Positions 34,054-46,055 of a stretch of 64,000 bases of DNA are shown piece by piece (position 1 is the first letter of the stretch; each line of letters begins with the position of its first letter). The notes under the pieces were generated by a model that was given only the letters and a program-made list of their open reading frames with translations, ran no database searches and was not told where the DNA came from. The stretch comes from Cydia pomonella. Lineage: Eukaryota > Arthropoda > Insecta > Lepidoptera > Tortricidae. The DNA is taken from positions 3,659,692-3,723,691 of the forward strand of contig NC_084717.1 in the NCBI RefSeq assembly GCF_033807575.1, given 5' to 3'. A program made the translations under genes and the position numbers.

Positions 34054-37000
34054 TGTAACACTCCCCCCCCCCCCCCCCTATCACTCTGTCTATCTAAATA
34101 AACCCTATTTATCCTACCTAGCTAAATCTAGACTTGCCTAAAATACTAAAATACCTATTTCCTAAAAATTCCAATAAGAAATATTGAAAATTCTAAAACC
34201 TTTAAAATACCGCAATTCGTAATTACCTTTACTAATTTAATTAAATAATGTAAATAATCTAACACAATTCTAACTAAATAAGTTAATATATTGAATTGGA
34301 TCAGTAAATTGGCCAAATGATCGTTTAGTGTTTATGTAGGACCCAACATTGTAACCGCGAATAGTAACCAAAATCCTTTTCGCATATAGGAAAGAGTTAT
34401 GTATTGTTTACGCCTATTAAACCTAAAATGTCAAATAATTAATAAACGTAAAATATAACAGTATTAGGCATGTCAGAGTACAAATAAGGTCATTGTAAGT
34501 TTATTGGCAGATTGTCAATGTAAAGTGTATATTAGGCAGATAAAGTATGTAATTAATAAGTTGTAATTGATAAGGCAATAGTAGATATGTCATAATTCAA
34601 TATGTCAGTAGAATGTCATAGTTAATATGTCAGTAAAGTTTGTCTAAGTAAGTAAAGTCTGTCAAATGTAATAGTCAGTTGGTCAAAGGTCAATTACTAA
34701 TAAATGTCACAATATTTTGTTTTTGGGGTTATAGACATCGCCCGCTCCTCCGCGATATCCGTAGCCATCACCCAGTTGCTATGGACAGGCTTCCGACCCC
34801 AGTTCTGAAGGAACTATATTTGTGGTCCTGAAGGGACATCTTTTCATAACAACAGGACTCTTTTTCATTTGTCCATGTCATTATGTTGTGACATTTTCGT
34901 CATAAATGAGAGGAATCCAAAGGGACAATTTAACATAACAAAATACTGGTAGTAGAGCAGCAGTAATTGATCCACTCTAATTCTCCAGAATACTGTAATT
35001 CAGTAATACATTTTAGTATGCAATGAAATAATAATATCCAAACTGTAGTTGTAGTCATTTTGAATCACCTTTCGGACCAAAATAAACCACGATCTTGCAT
35101 CTGCCTCGATCCAGTTCGGGTAAATCACTCATTGGGTTATCATTTCAATAAGGTTTTATGATAGTAAGACCTTGTATTTTAAGGTCGGGTGTGAAAATTA
35201 CAGATCCGTAGAAAACAGAATGAAATCTTCATACTGACTGCTAGGGACAGGCAAAACAAATATTTTCTTTTCATAAGCAAATTGACTCTACAGCACTACA
35301 TTATATTGTGGTTATTGGATTGTATTTTCCCCACAATATATTTTCTACCAGTAGTGTTGCAAGGGATCAAAATATATTCAAAGTCATAAGTAAATATGTC
35401 AGGTTTGTCAATAAGTCATAAATAAATATATGTAATAAAATCCTAACAATCCCTAACCCCAACTACATCCTAGCTAATTATACTTTAAATCTAACCCTTA
35501 AACCCATAATTAAACTCAAAATATGTAATTAAAATAGCCATAAAGTATCAAAAGGTAACCTAGCTAACTACTGCAAATATCTAATGGCTTTGATGTGATA
35601 AAATTATAAACCTGTATTAATCCTACAATTCCCTAGACCAAACAAATAAAAACCCTAGCCCTAACAGCTAAACTATCCAACTATTCTACCGATATAATTG
35701 CAAGCTAGCAACCCGGGTTGCACATTTAATTTACTCGCGTAGTTTTCCGATGTGCAATGGAAAACTCCTAGACTAAAGCTAAGTACGACGGATGGGGACA
35801 CTCCGATTTAGTCCTACTTCCTAGTTCCCCGTGTGCTGACAATACACTCACGCTTGGGATTGGGACAGCAAGTGTAAAGTCGGAAAGGTAAATATAAAAG
35901 TGAATATATAATTATATAGATACGGAATTTGGTCTAGAACTTGGCTTTTTTAAGAAGTCTAGTTGACAACCCAAATCGTCCAAGTTCCAGGGGTAAAAAC
36001 CTGTCTTAATAGACGCAGGTAACTGCCAGGACCCACCTGGTATGATCCTATGACTCAACTTAGTGAATTAGAGCTGTAGTTATCCACCGCTAGGTTACCC
36101 GCTCAGAATCACTAAGTCGCCAGCACTATGCTGAAGAAGACAACCTCTTCTACCCCATAATTTGTGAAAGAACCTACGAAATATATAACTAAATTAATAT
36201 ATAAAGTTCTCCAACCAAAATCATTTCAGTGTTATAATCACTAAAATAATCCCAGCCAAAACACTATGTATATTAAACACAATTAAAACACAACTAATAA
36301 ATTCCACTGTGAACAAAACAAAACTTTACAACCTTTAAAACATCTATTGTTTTGTAACCTAGACTTCACTAGTATAATCTTAAACACTAGCGCTGGTCTG
36401 GATCACAAAGCAATAATCAATCAAATAGTTAAAAACTACACAAATTAACACAAACTAAATGAACTTCTTTAGAATTATTCAAATAAAACCCCAAAACAAA
36501 TTACTCTATATTATGCCCCAATCCAAACTCTACCAGCATCATGGAATACTAGCAAAGTCCAGGCCAGGTCATAATATAGGTAACCTAAATGACCTAAATA
36601 CCCACTATAGAGCGTTGTCTAACAGTCACTGCGAATGGCCACGAGAAATCCTCGTGCAAGCGGTTTTATGCATCCCCACCAGAGATCCTGAAAATCCCGC
36701 GCTCCCAGTTTCAATGCACCTCATTGGTAGTTCTTTAAACCAAGACTGAAATTTATAACTTCATACAATTTTACACAAATTACACTTTATTTCCTAATTA
36801 ACATAAGGTCCAAATTTGACCTACTTTTGGGTGTGGTTTAAACTATTTCTCTATGCATGTAGGATGTCAATATAGTTTTTAATTCTAACCACCTTTGTTT
36901 TTCTATATGAGCACATCGTTTAGAGATCCGCCCTTTCTTATTTCTTTATAATATGGTTCAATTTAGCTAAGAATATTTTTATCCATAGCAAACATATTTC

Positions 37001-37346
37001 ATTTCATTTTATGATGACGTAAGGTTCGAGCTGATATTTAAAACTAACACTTGAACTAATGGTTCCCAGTATATTGTTTGGACAAATTTTTATAATGCAA
37101 AAGCTTTACGACATTGAAATAAAGTTCAAATTATTTTATAAACAAGTTTCTTATTATATTGGTTTACTATTCAGCACTGAGCCCTCCAAATAAGCGTTTA
37201 AGATTTCAGACGATATGACCGATGTCAGTTATGAAAGAAATTTATTACCGTGAGACCCAAACAAGGAAGTTTATTTAACCGACTTAAAAAAGATCAATAC
37301 TATGTTCATATATGTAACAGGCAAGGAGAGGTACTGGCATGTTACA
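34054..37346 (-). repeat. 3' LTR of the LARD-like element (minus orientation)
   Basis: 3,293 bp direct repeat of the right-hand LTR. The terminal run of 16 C lies nine bases in from its left end. The 96-codon ORF 36459-36749 is the twin of the one in the other LTR. The identity of two 3.3-kb repeats implies a recent insertion. Confidence 0.88.
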
Positions 37347-37363
37347 ATCGCCTCCCAAAATTT
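37347..37363 (-). other. Candidate polypurine tract
   Basis: The minus strand reads AAATTTTGGGAGGCGAT directly before the TG of the left LTR. The purine run is short. The same GGGAGGCG core recurs three times at 41611-41769. Confidence 0.4.
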
Positions 37364-40300
37364 GCTGTAGCTTAAATATATTAATAATATATTTGCGAAA
37401 GTAAATTTTCGAATCAAATCAAAATAAGAAAAATAATTGTTATCAAAATATTGCAAACGGACTCTAATAAGACCCCCTTTTAACATTCTTCCCTTCTGTG
37501 TGTGCCTTTTTTTTTGTTGCGGCTGTGTGTAGTGTGTGTTTAAACCAAACAAAAGAATGAACATTTCTGAAAGAATAAGTTTACAAGTTCAGCCATGTTA
37601 AAAATAAACAATCAAAGGCGCAACCAGTTAATCTTGCCTCAACAAGAAAATAGAAGTTGTGCTTGTAGTCCAGTGTCCTACCCTTCTACCGATCCTAATG
37701 ATACATACGAGAGTTTCCGACTTGAGTCTATATTTTAGCGACCAAGAAAGGAATCAAACGTATTTCTTTTTAAGACAAGATTGAACCTTTGGACCAAGGA
37801 GCATTTGATGCCACTCGAGGGGTCGCTATCTTTCATCTTTAAAAGATTTAATTCCAACACCGTAACTCATAACTTATATCTCCAAAAAGCCTTTCCCAGT
37901 CTGGAGCATGTACATCATTAACGGGACGTTATAATTAAAAGATTAAGCTCTGCTTAACCCCTTTGCTTTTAAAATGAAGCAAAAAATAAATTGATTTATT
38001 ATTGACATTATTTTGTATATAATAAATTTCCTAAATAGTGCTGACCAATAAAAAAGCACAACTAATCATTAATCTGATTCGAAATGAGCTAAATAATACA
38101 TATCATATTTTAATATTTTTCTAAACTCACTTCGCATTATGCTTTTCCATATGAAGAAAGCACTATGACGTCACATTAATGATAGGTGTGTGATTTCTAG
38201 ATCTGATGTTGTGTGTAGTGTAGAAGTAACACGGCGGCAGTTTATAAATCTGCAAATATGCTCTTGTTGTTTTTTAGCGAGCCTAACCTAACTCCAAACT
38301 ACCGTGTTACCTCCTTTGTGTAGTGTAGTGTTTCAGTCAGAATGTCAAAAAAAAAGAGTGTTTTCATTTTAGTTTTGTTATTTTCTCAGGGCCCTACATG
38401 CATTTTTTTTTGTTTCAACACCCATTAATCATATTTATGCATCAACATTCTCACTTTCATACACCCCTGAAAATCGAACAAAACTTTCGCGAATAAAAAA
38501 ATTGAAAGGAAATAAAATGTATTAATTATGCGTCAATCTTTTATGAAAATTTACTGTTAGCAAACATACCATCAATACATCTAATATAAAAAAAAACTAG
38601 CTTTTTTTTTTAACGACTCTTTTACCCATTTTCAAATAAAATTACCAAATCAAAGTTTTGATATTTAAACTATCTTGTAATAAAACAACTACTCTTATAG
38701 AGCACCTGATTTTTATAAAAAATAACTAAGTATGGAGAGCCCAGCAAAATAATAATAAACATGTAAAATTTAGCAATTATTTAAAATCAACAAAATAAAA
38801 TTAAAAATGTATGTCATAAACATGAAAAAAAACTATTTAACGTTGTAATGAAGTACAAGTACCAACTACAAAAATAAAATCGTTCTATTTGAATCTAGAA
38901 ATTTTAATCGTGAATAAATTCTAATATATTGTAGTTATAATTGAAATTAATTATTATTTTAGACTAACTTACTTTTTGTGCAATAAAACGTTAATATAAA
39001 ATTTTTTAGACTAATCTACTTACTGTTAAATTAATTATCTTTTTAAATTTTATTATATATCTTGATTTTAGCCAAAACTTATAAAGTTCCCACGTAATAT
39101 AGACATAAATACAGACTGTTTACCTAAGCCCTATATAAACTTATCACTTACTGCAAAAACCGATCCCATTATATGTATCACAAATTGTAACAAATTAGGT
39201 GAACGTTTAAAAATCATAAATCTGAAACTATTTAAGTCAAATACAACAATATGGCTTATAGAAAAAAAATGTTGTTGCTGTACTACTACTCATAAATATC
39301 AACCATATATAGTTTAATATGTAAATATGTATGTATGTTGTAAATGTATGTACAACTGAAAAGATAAATTATCAAAGTAAATGAATATGTAATTGTATAT
39401 TCGACCTACGATGTAACCTACTTCTTACATACCATTATAGTCCAACGTATTCAATATTTCTAGTCTATAAATTGAAATATTCTTAACATCCTTTGTCTAC
39501 GCGTAGGAAGTTTAATTTATTTAATTGTATTGGTATTCAGAACAACAACAGCCGTAAATATACAACTTACATAAATAGGTATTTTTACATAGTAGTAGGC
39601 CAATAACAGTTACTCGTAAGTTGCAATATATTATACAGATAAATTATTAATAAAACCAAGTAATATTTAAAGTGAAAGTGCGCAAGCTATACAGAAAACA
39701 ATAGATGGTAGATCGATATATAATTATCAAAAACAGTGAAGTTAGAGCTAATTACAAAAAATTACAAGTTACTTCAACAAAAACTACCAAAACTGCCAAT
39801 TTAACCAACACTAGATAAAATAAAACAATTGTTTAAACGCGACTGAGGAACTTGCACATTCCTAAACCTAATTACTACCCGGACTTTATTAATACTAATT
39901 CGTTTAATTACGCAAAATTAACATGATTGAGTATGAGTGACCTATTGTATTTTGTAAACTAAATAATTGATGTTAATGCTCAATCATTAAACTATACAAC
40001 GTATTATTATACCTTGACGAATAAAGCTGTTAACGTTATTTTGTATTTACCTACTCTTTTACTTATTTTTATTGTAGCCAATATTAGTAAACCTAATAAA
40101 ATAATGTTAGCCTACAGTACTAACCAAAATATCGGCATATAAACATGTAAGTAATCTTAATATTTACTTGACCTCACACTAAAAGTTATTCCCTACACGA
40201 TAAAAAATAAAAAACGTTCCATCTTTACCTTCGGGCGATAACGTTGTTATACAAAACCACACTCATGTTACACTCAAGTGGCTAGCTGGCGAAACACTTT

Positions 40301-41604
40301 TTGTTGCTTCTACGAATGACTTTAACCTGAAACCATAACAAACTCAAACTCAGTTAAGTGGCCATCGTGACATGTTTTTGTAAACCAATCTTACTATTCG
40401 TGGTAACTTTTAAGAATGTCTCGAGTGACGTGAAGTGACGCCAATGCCAAATGAGACCATAAACATTGAAATTTATAATGTTCTTTGTTATAACTTATTT
40501 TCTCATGACTATTTTACGGACCCCGCAAGATTTATATTTAAAACCGTTTCGAAACACACTATCATAACCTTTGGTCTCCTAATAAGTACTAATTACTGTA
40601 TGATAGGTAAACTAGTAATGCCACTGGATGACTAACTCTAGTATCATTTTTAAAACTTTTATAATACCACGCTTTATTCATGGACCTATGCCGAACAATG
40701 CATTTACAAAAGTGTACTAATTAATGTATGCATGTATGTGATTAATTTATTTATTTTATATTAAAATAGAATTACGAGATACAAAATCACAGAGTAAAGT
40801 AATACAACAAAAGCTAACTTATCCCTGAATAATAAACCCAATAGATATATATATATATAACTTTGATTGATATAATTAAATTAATTATATACCTGTAATT
40901 ATTATTTCTGTAGATACTACAACCGTATTTTATTAGGAACAACTATTATCTATATTTAAGTTATCTAAGTAAATTAAATGTCAGAATGATGCCGCCTAGC
41001 TTCCGCTACAAAAAAAAGTAAATGTACATCACCTAAGTATATTCAAACGCAATACTATCTGAATAAAATTACCAGTATTTTTTTTTTCAACTTTTAGTAA
41101 ATGACTGAAACTACAAAAACTATGGCATTGTAATAATGAAACCGTAATATTTAACACATATTCCGAAAACTACAAAAGACAAACATTATCATTGCCAAGT
41201 AAATATACTAAAGTATACGTACTTTCATGTATCCCTAACATTCCTATTTTAACCTACTGCGTCCAGAAATCGAACACTGATTTTATTTATTGAAAGTACG
41301 CAACCGACTTCTATACAAATTCAACATAAAATAAGGTACATTAATATAAACTGACGTAAAAATGTAACGTAACATAAAATTGATTTCATTACAGTTTACT
41401 GATTTACTAGAACTGGCAAAACTAAACTTGAGATCATTTTACACTAAATGAAACTTTTTACATTTAATTTATATTACACAAAATAACTAAGTTAGAATAA
41501 ATATATAGACGTATGCCTCTAATTTTTAAATCTACATTAAACTAGTAAAATTCATATCAGAAACGAATAACATGACCGCAATTGTACACTATTTTTAGCA
41601 TTGT
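37364..41604. other. Non-coding AT-rich interior of the LTR element
   Basis: No gene. The only ORF above 60 codons starts at 40435 on the plus strand (66 codons) and resembles nothing I know. A GC-richer patch at about 38160-38340 contains a CRE-like atgacgtcac and several tgtgtagtgtag repeats. Confidence 0.6.
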
Positions 41605-41815
41605 TTTGTACGCCTCCCCATGTATACAATTTTAATAATTTTAGCTAACTACTATCAAATTACATTTAGAGCATTACTATTTACGCCTCCCCGTACATAC
41701 ACCTTTAATAAATTTAGCTAGGTATTTACTATCAAATGATATTAAGAACATTACTATGTACGCCTCCCCGTATATACAACTTTAATAACTTTAGCTAACT
41801 ACTTTCGAATAAAAA
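41605..41815. repeat. Three diverged ~75-bp tandem units inside the LTR element, each with a PPT-like core
   Basis: The plus-strand motif cgcctcccc occurs at 41611, 41684 and 41761 (spacing 73 and 77). Each is followed by a similar tail (acaattttaataattttagctaac type). On the minus strand each unit carries GGGGAGGCG, close to the candidate 3' polypurine tract. Confidence 0.75.
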
Positions 41816-42390
41816 TCTTTAATCATTACATACAATTTTTATAAGAATTAATATTTAATCGCAGTAAAATATAAATTATCTATAACTAACTTGGCATTGA
41901 ATACGTACGCATAAAATAAGTTTTTCAAGTAATGATAATAATGTTTCCTAATTGACGCACAACTCTATTCCATAATATGCTATCCGTCTTCACAGCAACA
42001 ATTGTGTTGTTATAATCGACCGTCGATACAAATCAACTATAACAACAACTTTGATCCAAAACAAGACATGTAACTCAAAATTAAATTATAAATGAAACTA
42101 GTAACTAATACTACTAATACTAATAATAAAACCAAATTAAATAAACTCTGAGCTCAATGTAGTCAGACGAATCAAAATGCATACATTATATCAAGATATT
42201 GACTATCATTTATAAAAACGAATTATCACAAAATAGAAGTAATACACTATATTTTATGTTATCCACGGTCACGGAACCAATTGATTATCCCGATCACTAC
42301 TACTCCAAATTTACAAAATATTAGTTTCATAAATTAACGAACTATTAGTAAATATATATTATAGTACATAATATAATAGAAATATATAAT

Positions 42391-42409
42391 CCTGGTCACT
42401 ACGGCACCA
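42391..42409 (-). other. Candidate primer-binding site
   Basis: On the minus strand TGGTGCCGTAGTGACCAGG begins 2 bases inside the right LTR. TGG complements the tRNA CCA end. The sequence resembles the complement of a tRNA-His 3' end (ACGGCACCA) with a small insertion; this tRNA match is from memory. Confidence 0.45.
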
Positions 42410-42411
42410 AT

Positions 42412-45400
42412 TGTAACACTCCCCCCCCCCCCCCCTATCACTCTGTCTATCTAAATAAACCCTATTTATCCTACCTAGCTAAATCTAGACTTGCCTAAAA
42501 TACTAAAATACCTATTTCCTAAAAATTCCAATAAGAAATATTGAAAATTCTAAAACCTTTAAAATACCGCAATTCGTAATTACCTTTACTAATTTAATTA
42601 AATAATGTAAATAATCTAACACAATTCTAACTAAATAAGTTAATATATTGAATTGGATCAGTAAATTGGCCAAATGATCGTTTAGTGTTTATGTAGGACC
42701 CAACATTGTAACCGCGAATAGTAACCAAAATCCTTTTCGCATATAGGAAAGAGTTATGTATTGTTTACGCCTATTAAACCTAAAATGTCAAATAATTAAT
42801 AAACGTAAAATATAACAGTATTAGGCATGTCAGAGTACAAATAAGGTCATTGTAAGTTTATTGGCAGATTGTCAATGTAAAGTGTATATTAGGCAGATAA
42901 AGTATGTAATTAATAAGTTGTAATTGATAAGGCAATAGTAGATATGTCATAATTCAATATGTCAGTAGAATGTCATAGTTAATATGTCAGTAAAGTTTGT
43001 CTAAGTAAGTAAAGTCTGTCAAATGTAATAGTCAGCTGGTCAAAGGTCAATTACTAATAAATGTCACAATATTTTGTTTTTGGGGTTATAGACATCGCCC
43101 GCTCCTCCGCGATATCCGTAGCCATCACCCAGTTGCTATGGACAGGCTTCCGACCCCAGTTCTGAAGGAACTATATTTGTGGTCCTGAAGGGACATCTTT
43201 TCATAACAACAGGACTCTTTTTCATTTGTCCATGTCATTATGTTGTGACATTTTCGTCATAAATGAGAGGAATCCAAAGGGACAATTTAACATAACAAAA
43301 TACTGGTAGTAGAGCAGCAGTAATTGATCCACTCTAATTCTCCAGAATACTGTAATTCAGTAATACATTTTAGTATGCAATGAAATAATAATATCCAAAC
43401 TGTAGTTGTAGTCATTTTGAATCACCTTTCGGACCAAAATAAACCACGATCTTGCATCTGCCTCGATCCAGTTCGGGTAAATCACTCATTGGGTTATCAT
43501 TTCAATAAGGTTTTATGATAGTAAGACCTTGTATTTTAAGGTCGGGTGTGAAAATTACAGATCCGTAGAAAACAGAATGAAATCTTCATACTGACTGCTA
43601 GGGACAGGCAAAACAAATATTTTCTTTTCATAAGCAAATTGACTCTACAGCACTACATTATATTGTGGTTATTGGATTGTATTTTCCCCACAATATATTT
43701 TCTACCAGTAGTGTTGCAAGGGATCAAAATATATTCAAAGTCATAAGTAAATATGTCAGGTTTGTCAATAAGTCATAAATAAATATATGTAATAAAATCC
43801 TAACAATCCCTAACCCCAACTACATCCTAGCTAATTATACTTTAAATCTAACCCTTAAACCCATAATTAAACTCAAAATATGTAATTAAAATAGCCATAA
43901 AGTATCAAAAGGTAACCTAGCTAACTACTGCAAATATCTAATGGCTTTGATGTGATAAAATTATAAACCTGTATTAATCCTACAATTCCCTAGACCAAAC
44001 AAATAAAAACCCTAGCCCTAACAGCTAAACTATCCAACTATTCTACCGATATAATTGCAAGCTAGCAACCCGGGTTGCACATTTAATTTACTCGCGTAGT
44101 TTTCCGATGTGCAATGGAAAACTCCTAGACTAAAGCTAAGTACGACGGATGGGGACACTCCGATTTAGTCCTACTTCCTAGTTCCCCGTGTGCTGACAAT
44201 ACACTCACGCTTGGGATTGGGACAGCAAGTGTAAAGTCGGAAAGGTAAATATAAAAGTGAATATATAATTATATAGATACGGAATTTGGTCTAGAACTTG
44301 GCTTTTTTAAGAAGTCTAGTTGACAACCCAAATCGTCCAAGTTCCAGGGGTAAAAACCTGTCTTAATAGACGCAGGTAACTGCCAGGACCCACCTGGTAT
44401 GATCCTATGACTCAACTTAGTGAATTAGAGCTGTAGTTATCCACCGCTAGGTTACCCGCTCAGAATCACTAAGTCGCCAGCACTATGCTGAAGAAGACAA
44501 CCTCTTCTACCCCATAATTTGTGAAAGAACCTACGAAATATATAACTAAATTAATATATAAAGTTCTCCAACCAAAATCATTTCAGTGTTATAATCACTA
44601 AAATAATCCCAGCCAAAACACTATGTATATTAAACACAATTAAAACACAACTAATAAATTCCACTGTGAACAAAACAAAACTTTACAACCTTTAAAACAT
44701 CTATTGTTTTGTAACCTAGACTTCACTAGTATAATCTTAAACACTAGCGCTGGTCTGGATCACAAAGCAATAATCAATCAAATAGTTAAAAACTACACAA
44801 ATTAACACAAACTAAATGAACTTCTTTAGAATTATTCAAATAAAACCCCAAAACAAATTACTCTATATTATGCCCCAATCCAAACTCTACCAGCATCATG
44901 GAATACTAGCAAAGTCCAGGCCAGGTCATAATATAGGTAACCTAAATGACCTAAATACCCACTATAGAGCGTTGTCTAACAGTCACTGCGAATGGCCACG
45001 AGAAATCCTCGTGCAAGCGGTTTTATGCATCCCCACCAGAGATCCTGAAAATCCCGCGCTCCCAGTTTCAATGCACCTCATTGGTAGTTCTTTAAACCAA
45101 GACTGAAATTTATAACTTCATACAATTTTACACAAATTACACTTTATTTCCTAATTAACATAAGGTCCAAATTTGACCTACTTTTGGGTGTGGTTTAAAC
45201 TATTTCTCTATGCATGTAGGATGTCAATATAGTTTTTAATTCTAACCACCTTTGTTTTTCTATATGAGCACATCGTTTAGAGATCCGCCCTTTCTTATTT
45301 CTTTATAATATGGTTCAATTTAGCTAAGAATATTTTTATCCATAGCAAACATATTTCATTTCATTTTATGATGACGTAAGGTTCGAGCTGATATTTAAAA

Positions 45401-45703
45401 CTAACACTTGAACTAATGGTTCCCAGTATATTGTTTGGACAAATTTTTATAATGCAAAAGCTTTACGACATTGAAATAAAGTTCAAATTATTTTATAAAC
45501 AAGTTTCTTATTATATTGGTTTACTATTCAGCACTGAGCCCTCCAAATAAGCGTTTAAGATTTCAGACGATATGACCGATGTCAGTTATGAAAGAAATTT
45601 ATTACCGTGAGACCCAAACAAGGAAGTTTATTTAACCGACTTAAAAAAGATCAATACTATGTTCATATATGTAACAGGCAAGGAGAGGTACTGGCATGTT
45701 ACA
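42412..45703 (-). repeat. 5' LTR of the LARD-like element (minus orientation)
   Basis: 3,292 bp, aligning with 34054-37346 at a constant offset of 8,357 after the poly-C run. It lies beside the candidate primer-binding site. It contains a 96-codon plus-strand ORF (44816-45106) that is identical in the other LTR, antisense to the inferred transcript, and not recognisable as a protein. Confidence 0.88.
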
Positions 45704-45747
45704 GAGATTGCGTTCCTTAACCTTCCATATTTTCGCTGTAATAAATA

Positions 45748-46055
45748 GGCCAATTCAAACGTGCAGCTGACATTAATACAAGTACGGATAAATACCTAGT
45801 ATAGTCGCCTACAGATATATCGGAGCGGCCAAGGTACTCAAAATTATCTGAACACGCATTCTAACGCCTTGACAATAGAGGCATGTTGAGATATTTCTGA
45901 GCACCTTGCCGCTCCGATATAATATCTGATGGCGACTGTACACGCACTAATACATGTACGGATAAGTCAGAGCGAAAAAACGAGTGAATGACAGCTAGCT
46001 GATATGATCCCAATATGATTCAAATATCGGTTTTTGTCAGGTTCGAATTGGGCTG
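45748..46055. mobile_element. Family A MITE, interrupted copy
   Basis: Ends ggccaattcaaacgtgca and ggttcgaattgggc match the family A termini. The middle has the acatgtacggataa and gagcg segments. It is split by the TA-type MITE. Confidence 0.65.
45802..45938. mobile_element. TA-flanked palindromic MITE nested in a family A MITE
   Basis: About 137 bp with ends agtcgcctacagatatatcg... and ...gatataatatctgatggcgact (about 30-bp arms containing cggagcggc). It sits between the two halves of a family A element (45748-45801 and 45939-46055). Confidence 0.7.

Larger units (their letters stand above)
34054..45703 (-). mobile_element. LARD-like LTR retrotransposon with 3.3-kb LTRs and a non-coding interior
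   Basis: Two direct repeats (34054-37346 and 42412-45703) start TGTAACA and end TGTTACA, which are inverse complements, so both have TG...CA ends. The unit is flanked by a 4-bp duplication GAGA (34050-34053 and 45704-45707). I saw two LTR differences: 16 versus 15 C in the terminal C run, and T34679 versus C43036. Next to the right-hand LTR, the minus strand reads AT then TGGTGCCGTAGTGACCAGG, a primer-binding-site candidate; next to the left-hand LTR the minus strand is TTTTGGGAGGCGAT, a polypurine-tract candidate. Both place the element on the minus strand. The 5,065-bp interior holds no open frame above 66 codons and nothing like gag, protease, RT, RNase H or integrase. Large LTRs plus a non-coding interior fit a large retrotransposon derivative mobilised in trans; the autonomous partner (possibly Gypsy or BEL/Pao) is not in the window. 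Confidence 0.85.
33818..45729. mobile_element. hAT-type MITE (family M) split by the LTR element
   Basis: The left part 33818-34053 begins TACGGAAGG; the right part 45708-45729 ends CCTTCCATA. The 8-bp duplication TTTTCGCT flanks it at 33810-33817 and 45730-45737. Without the LTR element and one GAGA it is a MITE of about 260 bp, matching the copies at 59208-59437 and 60864-61119. Confidence 0.85.

Noticed and set aside
34054..45703. Treating the two 3.3-kb repeats as a segmental duplication or assembly error
   Set aside because: TG...CA ends, the GAGA duplication and the intact MITE relatives show an LTR insertion; an assembly error would not create a target duplication.
34054..45703. Plus-strand orientation of the LTR element
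   Set aside because: On the plus strand the base after the left LTR starts atcgcctccc, with no TGG primer site, and there is no purine tract before the right LTR. The minus strand offers both.
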